From NCBI RefSeq assembly GCF_003259365.1, contig NZ_QLLY01000002.1, positions 186,001 to 250,000 of the forward strand: a stretch of DNA of 64,000 bases, in the 5' to 3' direction. Numbering within the stretch: position 1 is the stretch's first letter; every line of letters begins with the position of its first letter. The notes under the pieces are model-generated. The model did no database searches and was not told the DNA's origin. It saw nothing but the letters and a program-made list of their open reading frames with translations. The DNA comes from Streptomyces sp. PsTaAH-137 (GTDB taxonomy: Bacteria > Actinomycetota > Actinomycetes > Streptomycetales > Streptomycetaceae). Positions 16,972 through 27,589 of the stretch are shown here, piece after piece. A program made the translations under genes and the position numbers.

Positions 16972-17892
16972 TCAGGCCCGCTGATCGTGCAGGCCCAGGT
17001 TTTCGTAGATTTCCAGCGTCGCAGTCGAGTTGTTGAGCGTAATGAAGTGCAGACCCGGCACTCCCTCGTCAAGCAGCTTGGCGCAAAACTCCGTAGCGAA
17101 CTCGATGCCAATGGAGCGTACAGCGGCCGGATCGTCTTTGGCTGTGAGGATCCGCTCTTTCAGCGCCGGAGGGAAGTCCGCGTTGCTCAGCTTGGGCAGG
17201 CGTTCGAGCATCCGCACGCTCGTCACCGGCATGCACTCGGGGATGATCGGGGTGTCGCAGCCGGCGGCGGCGACCTTGTCGCGCAGCCGCAGATACTCCT
17301 CCGGGTAGAAGAACATCTGGGTGATCGCGTAGTCGGCGCCCGCACGGCACTTGTCGACGAAGTACCGCACGTCGGAGTCCCAGTCTGCGGAGCGCGGGTG
17401 CATCGCGGGGAAGGCCGCGACTCCCACGCAGAAGTCGCCGGACTCCTTGATCAGTTCGACGAGTTCGGCCGCGTACGTGAGGCCCTCGGGGTGCGAGATC
17501 CAGTCGCCCATCGGGTCGCCGGGCGGGTCGCCGCGCACCGCGAGCATGTTCCGGATCCCGGCGTCGGCGTACTGCCCGATGATGTTGCGCAGTTCGGCGA
17601 CGGAGTGCTCGACGGCGGTGATGTGGGCGACCGGCGTGAGCGTCGTGTCCGCGACGATCTGCTCGGTCTCCTTCACGGTGCCCGCGCGCGTGGAGCCGCC
17701 CGCGCCGTACGTCACGGAGACGAAGTCGGGGGCGACGGCCTCGACCCTGCGCAGCGCGTTCCACAGGTTGCGCTCGCCCTTGGCGGTCTTCGGCGCGGAG
17801 AACTCGAAGGAGTAGACCGTCTTGCCGGTCGCGAGCATGTCGCGCACGGTGCGGGCGCGATCAGTCCTGGTGGAAGGAGTACCTAGGGCCAT
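16972..17892 (-). CDS. metF: Methylenetetrahydrofolate reductase
   Basis: FAD enzyme reducing 5,10-methylene-THF to 5-methyl-THF for methionine synthesis. The 306-aa (beta/alpha)8 protein is of normal MetF length. Visible family blocks are [44 protein letters not shown] and the C-terminal [17 protein letters not shown] region. ATG 17892 is preceded by TAACCT (17904-17899) with a 6-base gap and no Shine-Dalgarno, suggesting a leaderless mRNA. The metF-like gene occupies the equivalent place in the M. tuberculosis locus (Rv2172c). Confidence 0.95.
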   Translation of the reverse strand: MALGTPSTRTDRARTVRDMLATGKTVYSFEFSAPKTAKGERNLWNALRRVEAVAPDFVSVTYGAGGSTRAGTVKETEQIVADTTLTPVAHITAVEHSVAELRNIIGQYADAGIRNMLAVRGDPPGDPMGDWISHPEGLTYAAELVELIKESGDFCVGVAAFPAMHPRSADWDSDVRYFVDKCRAGADYAITQMFFYPEEYLRLRDKVAAAGCDTPIIPECMPVTSVRMLERLPKLSNADFPPALKERILTAKDDPAAVRSIGIEFATEFCAKLLDEGVPGLHFITLNNSTATLEIYENLGLHDQRA

Positions 17893-17967
17893 ACGGGCAG
17901 GTTACTGACGGATTACCGCACGCCCTAATCCCCGTCCACCCTGCGGACAGCGGGTGGAAAGCGCGGG

Positions 17968-18615
17968 TCAGGCGGAGCGCAGGCGCTTGGTGAACTCGGC
18001 CGCGGCGGCGCCCGGATCGTCGGCCTCGGTGATGGCCCGCACGACCACGACGCGGCGGGCGCCGGCCTCCAGGACCTCGTCGAGATTGCCCAGGTCGATG
18101 CCGCCGATGGCGAACCAGGGGCGGTCGGTGCCGAGGCCCGCGGTGTGGCGCACGAGGTCGAGACCGGGGGCGTGACGGCCCGGCTTGGTGGGGGTCGGCC
18201 AGCAGGGGCCGGTGCAGAAGTAGTCCACGCCGTCCTGGACGGCGGCCGCGTCGGCCTCCGCCTCGGCGTGCGTGGAGCGGCCGATGAGGACGTCCGCGCC
18301 GAGGACGGCGCGGGCGGCGGGCACGGGCAGGTCTCCCTGGCCCAGGTGGAGCACGTCCGAGCGGATCGCGTGGGCGACGTCCGCCCGGTCGTTCACCGCG
18401 AACAGCTTGCCGTGGCGGCGGGCCGCCTCGGCGAACACGGCGAGGTGCTCCAGCTCCTCGCCGGCCTCCATGCCCTTGTCGCGCAGCTGGACGATGTCCA
18501 CCCCGTTCGCCAGGACGGTGTCCAGGAACTCCGGGAGGTCCCCCTGGCGCCTGCGCGCGTCGGTGCAGAGATAGAGCCGCGCGTCGGCGAGCCGGGCACG
18601 CTGGGTGTCTGCCAT
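17968..18615 (-). CDS. thiE: Thiamine-phosphate synthase ThiE
   Basis: Couples HMP-pyrophosphate and the thiazole phosphate to give thiamine phosphate. The 215-aa TIM-barrel protein has LYLCTD at strand 1, [17 protein letters not shown] (substrate-binding QLR-K), [40 protein letters not shown] and [10 protein letters not shown], all typical. ATG 18615 follows a GGGGGGAA tract with suitable spacing; the open frame extends upstream but without support. It is on the opposite strand to the thiO-thiS-thiG operon about 2.4 kb away, and no TPP riboswitch was seen in front of it. Confidence 0.94.
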   Translation of the reverse strand: MADTQRARLADARLYLCTDARRRQGDLPEFLDTVLANGVDIVQLRDKGMEAGEELEHLAVFAEAARRHGKLFAVNDRADVAHAIRSDVLHLGQGDLPVPAARAVLGADVLIGRSTHAEAEADAAAVQDGVDYFCTGPCWPTPTKPGRHAPGLDLVRHTAGLGTDRPWFAIGGIDLGNLDEVLEAGARRVVVVRAITEADDPGAAAAEFTKRLRSA

Positions 18616-18650
18616 GGAAATTCCCCCCGTGGGTGGTGCGGTGTCGTGGC

Positions 18651-18681
18651 GTGCGCGCCCCACGGGGTGTGGGGCGCGCAC
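18651..18681 (-). terminator. Terminator after the Rv2175c-like gene
   Basis: 13-bp perfect stem (GTGCGCGCCCCAC / complement) with a 5-base loop, 17 bases beyond the stop codon and upstream of thiE, so thiE probably has its own promoter. Confidence 0.65.
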
Positions 18682-18698
18682 GCCGGACGGTCGTCAGG

Positions 18699-19064
18699 TC
18701 AGACGGCGAGCGCCTGGGCGCGGCGCTTCACCTCCGTGCCGCGATTCTCGCTCAGCGCCTGCGCGGGCGTGCCCGGCAGGGTCGGGTCGGCGGTGAAGAG
18801 CCACTCCAGCATCTCTTCGTCGGAGAAGCCGTCGTCCCGCAGGACCGTCAGGAGGCCGACGAGCCCCTTGACGATCTTGTCGCCGTCGATGAAGGCGGCG
18901 GGCACGTGCAGCGCGCGGTTCTCCCCACGGCGTACGGCGATCACCTGGCCTTCCTTCACCAGCTGGCGGACCCGCGTCACCTCGAGGTCCATCTGCTCGG
19001 CGATGTCGGGGAGGGTCAGCCACTCGGGGACGAGAGCATCGATCTTTGCGTCAATCTCGGTCAC
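18699..19064 (-). CDS. Rv2175c family DNA-binding protein
   Basis: 121-aa protein matching the mycobacterial Rv2175c family: winged helix-turn-helix at the N-terminus (WLTLPDIAEQMDLEVTRVRQLVKEG then VIAVRRGENRALHVPAAFI), followed by a helical C-terminal part (GLVGLLTVLRDDGFSDEEMLEWLF). In M. tuberculosis Rv2175c is a substrate of the PASTA-less kinase PknL encoded beside it. Here the PASTA kinase gene lies about 4.2 kb away with thiamin genes in between. A Thr/Ser near the N-terminus (MTEIDAK) could be a phosphosite as in Rv2175c, but that is inference. Confidence 0.88.
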   Translation of the reverse strand: MTEIDAKIDALVPEWLTLPDIAEQMDLEVTRVRQLVKEGQVIAVRRGENRALHVPAAFIDGDKIVKGLVGLLTVLRDDGFSDEEMLEWLFTADPTLPGTPAQALSENRGTEVKRRAQALAV

Positions 19065-19147
19065 GGGACAAGCGTGCCATCCCGGACTGACAGTCGGAAG
19101 CCGGGACCGTCTGACCAGGTGTTTTCAGGAGCGGCTCGGGCCCCCGG

Positions 19148-20377
19148 TCACGCCACGGCGGACTTCAGCGGGCGGGCGGGGTCGGCCAGCCGCCCGGGGT
19201 CCAGGACCGTTCCGGCCTCGATGAGCTTGCGGCCCTGGGCCAGGTCACGGGGCTTGCCGACCGCGAGGACGGCCACCAGGGCGCCCTCGCGCAGCCAGCA
19301 CACCGACCAGGAGGCGCCCGTCGGGTCGCCGCGCCACACGGCCGTGTCGGCGCTCTCGTGGTGGCCCGCGTACTGCACGAAGCGGCCGAACTGCTCGGAC
19401 CAGAAGTAGGGCACCGGGTCGTAGACGGCGGGTGTCTCCCCGATGATGTTCGCCGCCACGGTGCGCGGTCCTTGCAGGGCGTTGTCCCAGTGGTGGACGA
19501 GGAGCCGCTGTCCGTAGCGCCCCGAGGGGAACGACGAGCAGTCCCCGACCGCGTAGACGTCCGGCACGGAGGTGCGCAGCCCCTCGTCGGCCAGCACCTC
19601 GCGGTGGTCGCCCAGGGCGATGCCGGAGCCGGCCAGCCAGCGGGTGGCGGGGCGGGCGCCGATGCCGATGACGACGGCCCCTGCGGGCAGGCGCGTGCCG
19701 TCGTCCAGGACCACGGCCCCGGGTTCGATGTGCTCCACGCGCGCGCGGGTGCGCAGTTCGGCGCCCGAGTCGGCGTACCAGGCCGCCATGGGGGCGGCGA
19801 TCTCGGCGGGCAGGGCTCCGGCCAGCGGCCGCTCGGCGGCCTCCACGACGGTGACGTGGCAGCCCGCCTCGCGCGCGGCGGTGGCGAACTCGGCGCCGAT
19901 CCAGCCCGCGCCCACGACCACCACGTCGTGCTGCTCGGCGAGGACGGGCCGCAGCCGCTCGGCGTCGTCGAGGGTGCGCAGCAGATGCACGCCGGGGACG
20001 TCCTCGGTGCCCGGCAGCCGCACCGGTTCGGCGCCGGTGGCGACGACCAGCACGTCGTACGGGACGGGGCCCTGCGCGGTGTCCAGCTCGTGGTCGCCCG
20101 GGCGCAGGCCGGTGACCTCGCGGCCCAGCTCCAGCGTGACGCCGAGCGCCTCGAAGTCGACGTCGAAGGCGGAGCCCTCGGCCTTGCCCAGCAGCACCGC
20201 CTTGGACAGCGGCGGCCGGTCGTAGGGCTGATGGGGCTCCGCGCCGATCAGGGTGACCGTGCCGGGGAAGCCCTGTTCGCGCAGGGCCACCGCCGTCTGC
20301 ACTCCGGCCATGCCCGCGCCGACGATGACGACGCGTCGCCCTGCCGAACCCGTGTTCCCGTTCCGCTGCTCGCTCAC
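19148..20377 (-). CDS. FAD/NAD(P)H-dependent ferredoxin-reductase-like oxidoreductase
   Basis: 409-aa two-dinucleotide-binding-domain flavoprotein of the ferredoxin/rubredoxin reductase class. It has an FAD motif RVVIVGAGMAGVQTAVALREQG, the substrate-site signature PYDRPPLSKAVLLG, an NAD(P) motif VVVGAGWIGAEFATAAREAG, VYAVGDCSSFPSG and a C-terminal reductase dimerisation domain (PYFWSEQFGRFVQYAG). It likely passes electrons from NAD(P)H to a ferredoxin or similar partner, perhaps for a P450 or dioxygenase; none is adjacent. It is divergent from the thiO operon, with a small hypothetical gene between them on the same strand. Confidence 0.9.
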   Translation of the reverse strand: MSEQRNGNTGSAGRRVVIVGAGMAGVQTAVALREQGFPGTVTLIGAEPHQPYDRPPLSKAVLLGKAEGSAFDVDFEALGVTLELGREVTGLRPGDHELDTAQGPVPYDVLVVATGAEPVRLPGTEDVPGVHLLRTLDDAERLRPVLAEQHDVVVVGAGWIGAEFATAAREAGCHVTVVEAAERPLAGALPAEIAAPMAAWYADSGAELRTRARVEHIEPGAVVLDDGTRLPAGAVVIGIGARPATRWLAGSGIALGDHREVLADEGLRTSVPDVYAVGDCSSFPSGRYGQRLLVHHWDNALQGPRTVAANIIGETPAVYDPVPYFWSEQFGRFVQYAGHHESADTAVWRGDPTGASWSVCWLREGALVAVLAVGKPRDLAQGRKLIEAGTVLDPGRLADPARPLKSAVA

Positions 20378-20463
20378 AGGATCACCTTAGGCACCTGATC
20401 TTGCGTCAGTCAGCGGAGCGGGCCACTGGAGCGCCGTGACGTCCTGCACACGTGTCACCGGGT

Positions 20464-20838
20464 TTAGTGATCAACAGCGCCCGGAAGGGGGCCGGCGGTG
20501 GGCGCGATCTCCTCGACGACGCTGGTGCCGCGGCCCTCCTGCGACTCCCACCGCCAGGTCTCGTCGAGCCGCACGCGTCCGTCGGGGAGTTCGGACACGA
20601 CGGAGAGGCAGTGCCCCGTGGAGGTGGACCCGTCGGTCTTCAGCTGGACGTAGCGGAAGTCGAGCCGGTCACCGGAGCGGGTGCCCACGAGGTGTCCGCG
20701 GACGACGTCGCCGCCCGCGTAGTCGGCCCAGATGCGGCCGTCCTCCTCGCGGTAGGCGAAGCGGGTCCTGGTGCCCACCTGGCCCGGCGCCTGGTCGGCG
20801 ACAGGGGCGAGGAAGAGGCCGTCGAGCGAGCGCGCCAC
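20464..20838 (-). CDS. Small calycin/lipocalin-like hypothetical protein
   Basis: About 124-aa protein, predicted mainly beta-strand (TRTRFAYREEDGRIWADYAGGDVVRGHLVGTRSGDRLDFRYVQL and DGRVRLDETWRWES), a pattern seen in lipocalin-like hypothetical proteins of Streptomyces. GTG 20838 with GGGAG about 9 bases upstream is preferred. The open frame could extend to ATG 20898, but that would run into the TPP riboswitch on the other strand and add a Pro-rich stretch. The start region overlaps the promoter of the thiO operon on the opposite strand. No function can be assigned. Confidence 0.7.
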   Translation of the reverse strand: MARSLDGLFLAPVADQAPGQVGTRTRFAYREEDGRIWADYAGGDVVRGHLVGTRSGDRLDFRYVQLKTDGSTSTGHCLSVVSELPDGRVRLDETWRWESQEGRGTSVVEEIAPTAGPLPGAVDH

Positions 20839-20852
20839 GGGCGAGGGCTCCC

Positions 20853-20882
20853 TTACTGGGGCGGGGACCGAAGGGCTAGGGT
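20853..20882 (+). promoter_or_regulatory. Promoter of the thiO-thiS-thiG operon
   Basis: TTACTG (20853-20858), an 18-base spacer and TAGGGT (20877-20882). Transcription would start about 10 bases before the TPP aptamer. Confidence 0.55.
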
Positions 20883-20897
20883 GGCCACCGTAAAGCA

Positions 20898-20990
20898 CTC
20901 GCGGGAGCCCGTACGCAGCGGGCTGAGAGGGAGGCTGGAGCGGCCTCCGACCGTACGAACCTGATCCGGGTCATGCCGGCGAAGGGAGGG
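20898..20990 (+). ncRNA. TPP riboswitch (THI element)
   Basis: The sequence shows the hallmark THI-box segments in order: GGGAGCCC, GCGGGCTGAGAGGGAGGC, a variable stem, then GACCGTACGAACCTGATCCG (thi-box core with CTGAGA earlier and ACCTGA here), GGTCATGCCGGCGAAGGGAG. It lies between a promoter and the thiO start at 21002. The purine-rich 3' end (GAAGGGAGG) is about 13 bases from the ATG and may also serve as the ribosome binding site, so control is probably at translation initiation. Confidence 0.95.
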
Positions 20991-21001
20991 GCTGGACGCC
21001 C

Positions 21002-23189
<2,188 letters not shown>

Positions 23190-23266
23190 CACCCGCGCCG
23201 GTCACAGCTCTGCTGCAGTACGGGTCCGGTCCTGCCGCACGGGACCGGCCTGTCGGTCGCTCCTCG

Positions 23267-23272
23267 TAGACT
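23267..23272 (+). promoter_or_regulatory. -10 box for leaderless kinase mRNA
   Basis: TAGACT ends 6 bases before GTG 23279. No Shine-Dalgarno sequence is present. The 89-base gap from thiG and this box suggest that the kinase is transcribed separately. Confidence 0.45.
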
Positions 23273-23278
23273 CCCTGC

Positions 23279-25243
23279 GTGGACACGACCCTTCAGGACC
23301 CTTCCCCAGCCTCCGGCCGGGGAGACCCCATGCTCGGGCATGTGCTCGACGCCCGGTACCGCATCGACGCACGCATCGCGGTCGGCGGGATGGCCACGGT
23401 CTACCGGGCCGTGGACACCCGCCTCGACCGCGTGCTCGCGATCAAGGTGATGCACCCGTCGCTGGCGGCCGACGTCTCGTTCGTCGACCGGTTCATCCGC
23501 GAGGCCAAGTCGGTGGCCCGTCTCTCGCACCCCAATGTGGTCGGCGTCTACGACCAGGGCACCGACGGGCAGTACGTCTATCTGGCGATGGAGTACATCG
23601 CGGGCTGCACGCTGCGCGACGTCCTGCGCGACCGCGGGGCGCTGCGGCCGCGCGCGGCGCTCGACATCCTGGAGCCGGTGCTCGCCGCGCTCGGAGCGGC
23701 GCACCGCGCGGGCTTCGTGCACCGCGACATGAAGCCGGAGAACGTGCTGATAGGCGACGACGGCCGGGTGAAGGTCGCCGACTTCGGGCTCGTCCGCGCG
23801 GTGGACACGGTCACCAACACCACCGGGTCGGTCCTCGGCACGGTGTCCTATCTGGCGCCGGAGCAGATCGAGCACGGCACGGCGACGCCCTCGGTGGACG
23901 TCTACGCGTGCGGTGTCGTCCTGTACGAGATGCTGACCGGCGGCAAGCCGCACCTGGGGGACTCCCCCGCGCAGATCCTGTACAAGCACCTCAACGAGGA
24001 CGTGCCGCCGCCGTCGGCCTCCGTCCCCGGCCTGCCCTACGAGCTGGACGAGCTGGTCGCCTCGGCGACGGCCCGCACGCCCGGTGTCCGCCCGTACGAC
24101 GCGGTGGCGTTCCTGGCCCAGGTCCGCGCGGCCCGGGCGACGCTCTCCGACCCGCAGCTGGACGCGGTGCCGCCGCAGGCCCACGAGGCGGAGCACGTGG
24201 GGGCCGACGACCGGACGAGCGTGATCCCGCGCGCGGTGGGGGCCACCTCGGTACAGCTTCCGCTGCCGACGCAGGACGAGGACCAGTACCACCGCACGAG
24301 CGTGCTCCAGAGCCCGCCGCCCATGCCGCCGGCTCCGCCGCGCGGCGCGGGCGGCCGGCCGCGCCGCGGACTTTTCGTGATCATCGCGGCGGTGCTGCTG
24401 GCCCTGGGCGTCGGCACGGGCGTCTGGTACATCAACTCGGGCCAGTTCACCAAGGTCCCCACGATCCTGAGCCAGAGCCGGGCCGAGGCCGAGCGCCGCG
24501 TCGACGGGGCGGGCCTGAACCTCGGCAAGGTCACCGAGAAGTACAGCGACGCCTACGACCGGGGCACCGTCATGGGCAGCGACCCGGCGCCCGGCAGCCG
24601 CATCAGGAACAACGGCACGGTGAACCTGACGGTGTCCAAGGGCCCCGAGACCGTGAAGGTCCCCGATCTCGAGGGCACCCCGCTGGCCAAGGCCAGGAGC
24701 GGGCTCAAGGACGCGGGACTCGCACCGGGGATGGTCACCAAGGAGTTCAGCGAGGACGTCGCCAAGGGCTCCGTGATCAGTACGGACCCGAAGGCGGGTT
24801 CGACGCGCAAGTCCGGCGCGGCGGTCGCCCTCGTCGTCTCCAAGGGCTCCCCCGTCGACGTCCCCGACGTCACCGGTGAGTCGCAGGAGGACGCGGTCGC
24901 CGACCTGGCGGACGCGGGCCTGAAGGCGAAGATCGCCCCGGCGCGGGTCAACTCGGACGAGGACAAGGGCGCCGTGGCCGAGCAGTCGCCGGGCGAGGGC
25001 AAGCAGCTCGCCGAGGGCGACACCGTGACCCTGACGATCTCCAAGGGGCCCGTCATGGTCGAGGTCCCGGACGTCACGGGCATGAAGGTCGACGAGGCGA
25101 CGTCCACCCTGGAGGACGCCGGGTTCCAGGTCGACGAGGACCGGGGCCTGCTCGGACTGTTCGGCGACCACGTGGACAAGCAGTCCCCGGAGGCCGGCGA
25201 CGAGGCCCCCAAGGGCTCGACCATCAAGATCACGATCAGGTAG
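23279..25243 (+). CDS. PASTA-domain Ser/Thr protein kinase
   Basis: 654-aa membrane kinase of the PknB/PknL class. The cytoplasmic kinase domain (about residues 25-290) is complete: glycine loop IAVGGMATVY, Lys56 in VLAIKVMHP, HRDMKPEN with Asp150, DFG at 168-170, and activation segment ending YLAPEQI. A Pro/Arg-rich linker precedes a single membrane span (about 364-385), then four PASTA repeats fill residues about 392-654 (cores such as VKVPDLEGTPLAKARSGLKD and VEVPDVTGMKVDEATSTL), expected to sense muropeptides or lipid II outside the cell. Position relative to the Rv2175c-like gene and DAHP synthase matches pknL of mycobacteria, although PknL itself lacks PASTA domains. Confidence 0.93.
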   Translation: MDTTLQDPSPASGRGDPMLGHVLDARYRIDARIAVGGMATVYRAVDTRLDRVLAIKVMHPSLAADVSFVDRFIREAKSVARLSHPNVVGVYDQGTDGQYVYLAMEYIAGCTLRDVLRDRGALRPRAALDILEPVLAALGAAHRAGFVHRDMKPENVLIGDDGRVKVADFGLVRAVDTVTNTTGSVLGTVSYLAPEQIEHGTATPSVDVYACGVVLYEMLTGGKPHLGDSPAQILYKHLNEDVPPPSASVPGLPYELDELVASATARTPGVRPYDAVAFLAQVRAARATLSDPQLDAVPPQAHEAEHVGADDRTSVIPRAVGATSVQLPLPTQDEDQYHRTSVLQSPPPMPPAPPRGAGGRPRRGLFVIIAAVLLALGVGTGVWYINSGQFTKVPTILSQSRAEAERRVDGAGLNLGKVTEKYSDAYDRGTVMGSDPAPGSRIRNNGTVNLTVSKGPETVKVPDLEGTPLAKARSGLKDAGLAPGMVTKEFSEDVAKGSVISTDPKAGSTRKSGAAVALVVSKGSPVDVPDVTGESQEDAVADLADAGLKAKIAPARVNSDEDKGAVAEQSPGEGKQLAEGDTVTLTISKGPVMVEVPDVTGMKVDEATSTLEDAGFQVDEDRGLLGLFGDHVDKQSPEAGDEAPKGSTIKITIR

Positions 25244-25254
25244 TGGGCGGCGGC

Positions 25255-25297
25255 CCGGCCCCAGGGCGTTCGTGCGCGCCATGACACCCTGGGCCGG
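25255..25297 (+). terminator. Hairpin between the kinase and endonuclease IV genes
   Basis: Arms CCGGCCCCAGGGCGT-like (25255-25269) and ACACCCTGGGCCGG (25284-25297), with one bulged base and one mismatch. The 3' arm ends immediately before the GTG start at 25298, so besides terminating kinase transcription it could hide the start region of the next gene. Confidence 0.5.
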
Positions 25298-26161
25298 GTG
25301 AACAGCAGCATCCGCAACCCGATCGGCGGTCACGTCCCCGTGGCCGGCGGCCTCGCCTCCGTAGGACTGTCCTACGCGCGTGAGCTCAAGGCCGAGACCG
25401 TCCAGGTCTTCGTCGCCAACCCGCGCGGCTGGGCGACCCCCACCGGCAACCCCCGGCAGGACGAGGAGTTCCGCGCCGCGTGCGCCGCCGAGAACATTCC
25501 CGCGTACGTCCACGCTCCCTATCTGATCAACTTCGGGTCGCACACCGAGGCCACCGTCGAGAAGTCGGTGGAGTCGCTGCGCCACTCCCTGCGGCGCGGC
25601 CGTGAGATCGGCGCCCTGGGCGTGGTCGTGCACACCGGTTCCGCGACCGGCGGCCGGCCGCGCGAGGTGGCGCTGGCGCAGGTACGGGAGCACATGCTGC
25701 CGCTGCTCGACGAGCTGACGCACGACGACGATCCGTTTCTGCTCCTGGAGTCGACCGCCGGGCAGGGCGCGTCGCTGTGCTCGCGGACCTGGGACTTCGG
25801 CCCGTACTTCGACGCGCTCGACCGCCACCCCAGGCTGGGCGTCTGCCTCGACACCTGCCACATCTTCGCGGCGGGCCACGACCTGACCGGTCCGGCCGGC
25901 ATGAAGCAGACCCTCGATCTGCTCGTGGACACGGTCGGCGAGGGCCGCCTCAAGCTGATCCACGCCAACGACTCCAAGGACGTCGCGGGCGCGCACAAGG
26001 ACCGGCACGAGAACATCGGCTCCGGCCACATCGGCGCCGATCCGTTCCGCGAGCTCATGGCGCATCCGGCGACCGAGAACGTGCCGCTGGTCATCGAGAC
26101 GCCCGGCGGCAAGGAAGGGCACGCCGCGGACGTGGCCCGCCTCAAGGAGCTGCGTCCGTAG
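25298..26161 (+). CDS. nfo: Endonuclease IV (AP endonuclease, AP2 family)
   Basis: 287-aa TIM-barrel AP endonuclease cleaving abasic sites in base excision repair. Metal-site and family segments visible are GGHVPVAGGLA at the N-terminus, VHAPYLINFGS (His), VVHTGSATGG (His), LLLESTAGQG (Glu), GVCLDTCHIFAAGHD (Asp and His), IHANDSKD, HENIGSGHIGADPF and the closing VIETPGG. It starts at GTG 25298 with no Shine-Dalgarno sequence and a hairpin directly upstream. It is single, followed by the copper-type operator of the next gene. Confidence 0.92.
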   Translation: MNSSIRNPIGGHVPVAGGLASVGLSYARELKAETVQVFVANPRGWATPTGNPRQDEEFRAACAAENIPAYVHAPYLINFGSHTEATVEKSVESLRHSLRRGREIGALGVVVHTGSATGGRPREVALAQVREHMLPLLDELTHDDDPFLLLESTAGQGASLCSRTWDFGPYFDALDRHPRLGVCLDTCHIFAAGHDLTGPAGMKQTLDLLVDTVGEGRLKLIHANDSKDVAGAHKDRHENIGSGHIGADPFRELMAHPATENVPLVIETPGGKEGHAADVARLKELRP

Positions 26162-26183
26162 CAATCTCCTCCCTCAGAGGGGA

Positions 26184-26205
26184 ATACCCCCGGGGGGTAT
26201 ACGGT
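26184..26205 (+). promoter_or_regulatory. CsoR-like copper operator and -10 box
   Basis: ATACCCCCGGGGGGTAT (26184-26200) matches the GC-run dyad bordered by ATA/TAT that the copper-sensing repressor CsoR recognises in Streptomyces. It overlaps TACGGT (26200-26205), a -10 box ending 8 bases before GTG 26214, so a bound repressor would block RNA polymerase. Confidence 0.7.
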
Positions 26206-26213
26206 TCTTCTCG

Positions 26214-26753
26214 GTGACAGGAACCGTGACGGACGCTGGGGGACCCATGCGGCACGACGAGCACACCGAGCAGCACCACACGCAGCACACCCACGACCAC
26301 CAGCACGGGACCGCCCGGGTCAGCTGGTCGACGGCCGCGCAGGCGACCCTGCACTGCCTCACCGGCTGCGCCATCGGCGAGATCCTCGGCATGGTGATCG
26401 GCACCGCGCTCGGCTGGGGCAATGTGCCGACGATGGTGCTGGCGATCGCTCTGGCCTTCGTCTTCGGCTACTCGCTCACGCTGCGCGGGGTGCTGCGGGC
26501 GGGCGTCGGTTTCCGGACCGCGTTCCGGGTCGCGCTCGCCGCCGACACCCTGTCGATCGCCGTCATGGAGCTGATCGACAACGGCGTCATCGCCCTGTGG
26601 CCGAGCGCCATGGACGCGCACCTCGACGACGTGCTGTTCTGGGGCACCCTCGCCGTGTCCCTCGCGCTCGCCTTCGTGGTGACGACGCCGGTCAACCGCT
26701 GGATGATCGGCCGCGGCAAGGGCCATGCGGTGGTGCACCAGTACCACCACTGA
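26214..26753 (+). CDS. DUF4396 membrane protein with His-rich N-terminus
   Basis: 179-aa membrane protein. Residues about 13-32 are very His-rich (MRHDEHTEQHHTQHTHDHQH), then the DUF4396 core with LHCLTGCAIGEILGMVIG (Cys and His residues at the start of a membrane helix), three or four hydrophobic segments, and a C-terminal VNRWMIGRGKGHAVVHQYHH tail, again His-rich. GTG 26214 appears leaderless. The CsoR-like operator upstream, the His-rich ends and the HC-x3-C motif all point to copper handling (export, storage or delivery). That role is inference; DUF4396 itself is uncharacterised as far as I know. An alternative start is ATG 26247. Confidence 0.85.
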   Translation: MTGTVTDAGGPMRHDEHTEQHHTQHTHDHQHGTARVSWSTAAQATLHCLTGCAIGEILGMVIGTALGWGNVPTMVLAIALAFVFGYSLTLRGVLRAGVGFRTAFRVALAADTLSIAVMELIDNGVIALWPSAMDAHLDDVLFWGTLAVSLALAFVVTTPVNRWMIGRGKGHAVVHQYHH

Positions 26754-26780
26754 GGACTGCCGCCCGGGGAGGCGAAGAGC

Positions 26781-27413
26781 CTAGAGCTCGGGCCCTTCCC
26801 CGGGCCCCTCCTGGTACGAATAGCGCTGCTCACGCCACGGGTCCCCCACGTTGTGGTACCCGCGCTCCTCCCAGAAGCCCCGCCGGTCCGCGGTCATGTA
26901 CTCGACGCCGCGGACCCACTTCGGGCCCTTCCACGCGTACAGGTGCGGCACCACGAGGCGCAGCGGGAAGCCGTGCTCGGCGGTGAGCTGTTCACCGCCC
27001 TTGTGGGTGGCGAAGATCGTGCGCTCGGAGAGGAAGTCCGCGAGGCGGAGGTTGGAGCTGAAGCCGTACTCGGCCCAGACCATCACATGCGTGACGTCGG
27101 GGGCCGGCGGCGCCAGTTCGAGCACGGTCGAGGCCCGCACCCCGCCCCACTCGGCGCCGATCATGCTGAACTTCGTGACGCAGTGCAGGTCACCGACCAC
27201 GGTGCCGTACGGCAGCGCCGAGAACTCCTCGTGGTTCCAGGTGTGCTTGTCCCCGTCGGCGGTGGCCCCGAAGACCCTGAACTCCCAGCGCTCGGGGCGG
27301 AACTTGGGCACCGGACCGTAGTGCGTGACGGGCCAGCCGCGCTGCAGACGCTGTCCCGGCGGAAGCTCCTGCTGCACCGCTCCCCCAGACTCGCGTTCCA
27401 CCGGATGACCCAT
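26781..27413 (-). CDS. Sulfite-oxidase-like molybdopterin-dependent oxidoreductase
   Basis: 210-aa protein consisting of the oxidoreductase molybdopterin-binding domain only. The molybdenum-ligand Cys is in VGDLHCVTKFSMIGAEWGGV, followed by VMVWAEYGFSSNLRLADF, PLRLVVPHLYAWKGPKWVRGVEYM and the closing GFWEERGYHNVGDPW. There is no haem domain, no C-terminal dimerisation domain and no Tat signal, so it resembles cytoplasmic YedY/sulfite-oxidase-like proteins. ATG 27413 is preferred; GGAGG sits unusually close (1 base), so a leaderless start is possible. Substrate unknown. It is convergent with the DUF4396 gene and divergent from bfr. Confidence 0.87.
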   Translation of the reverse strand: MGHPVERESGGAVQQELPPGQRLQRGWPVTHYGPVPKFRPERWEFRVFGATADGDKHTWNHEEFSALPYGTVVGDLHCVTKFSMIGAEWGGVRASTVLELAPPAPDVTHVMVWAEYGFSSNLRLADFLSERTIFATHKGGEQLTAEHGFPLRLVVPHLYAWKGPKWVRGVEYMTADRRGFWEERGYHNVGDPWREQRYSYQEGPGEGPEL

Positions 27414-27589
27414 GCCTCCATCCTGACAGACACCGGGCAGTGGGCGTGACCACGCGCACGTCGACGGGCGACAGTCGATCATCGATTCGGGCAACTCCTA
27501 CTAAGCGTGCACTTACTGGACGGGTCTGGGTGCCGGTGCGAGGATGCGCGAAACCTGCCCAGTCCACCCGCTTGGAAGGAGCCTCTGCG

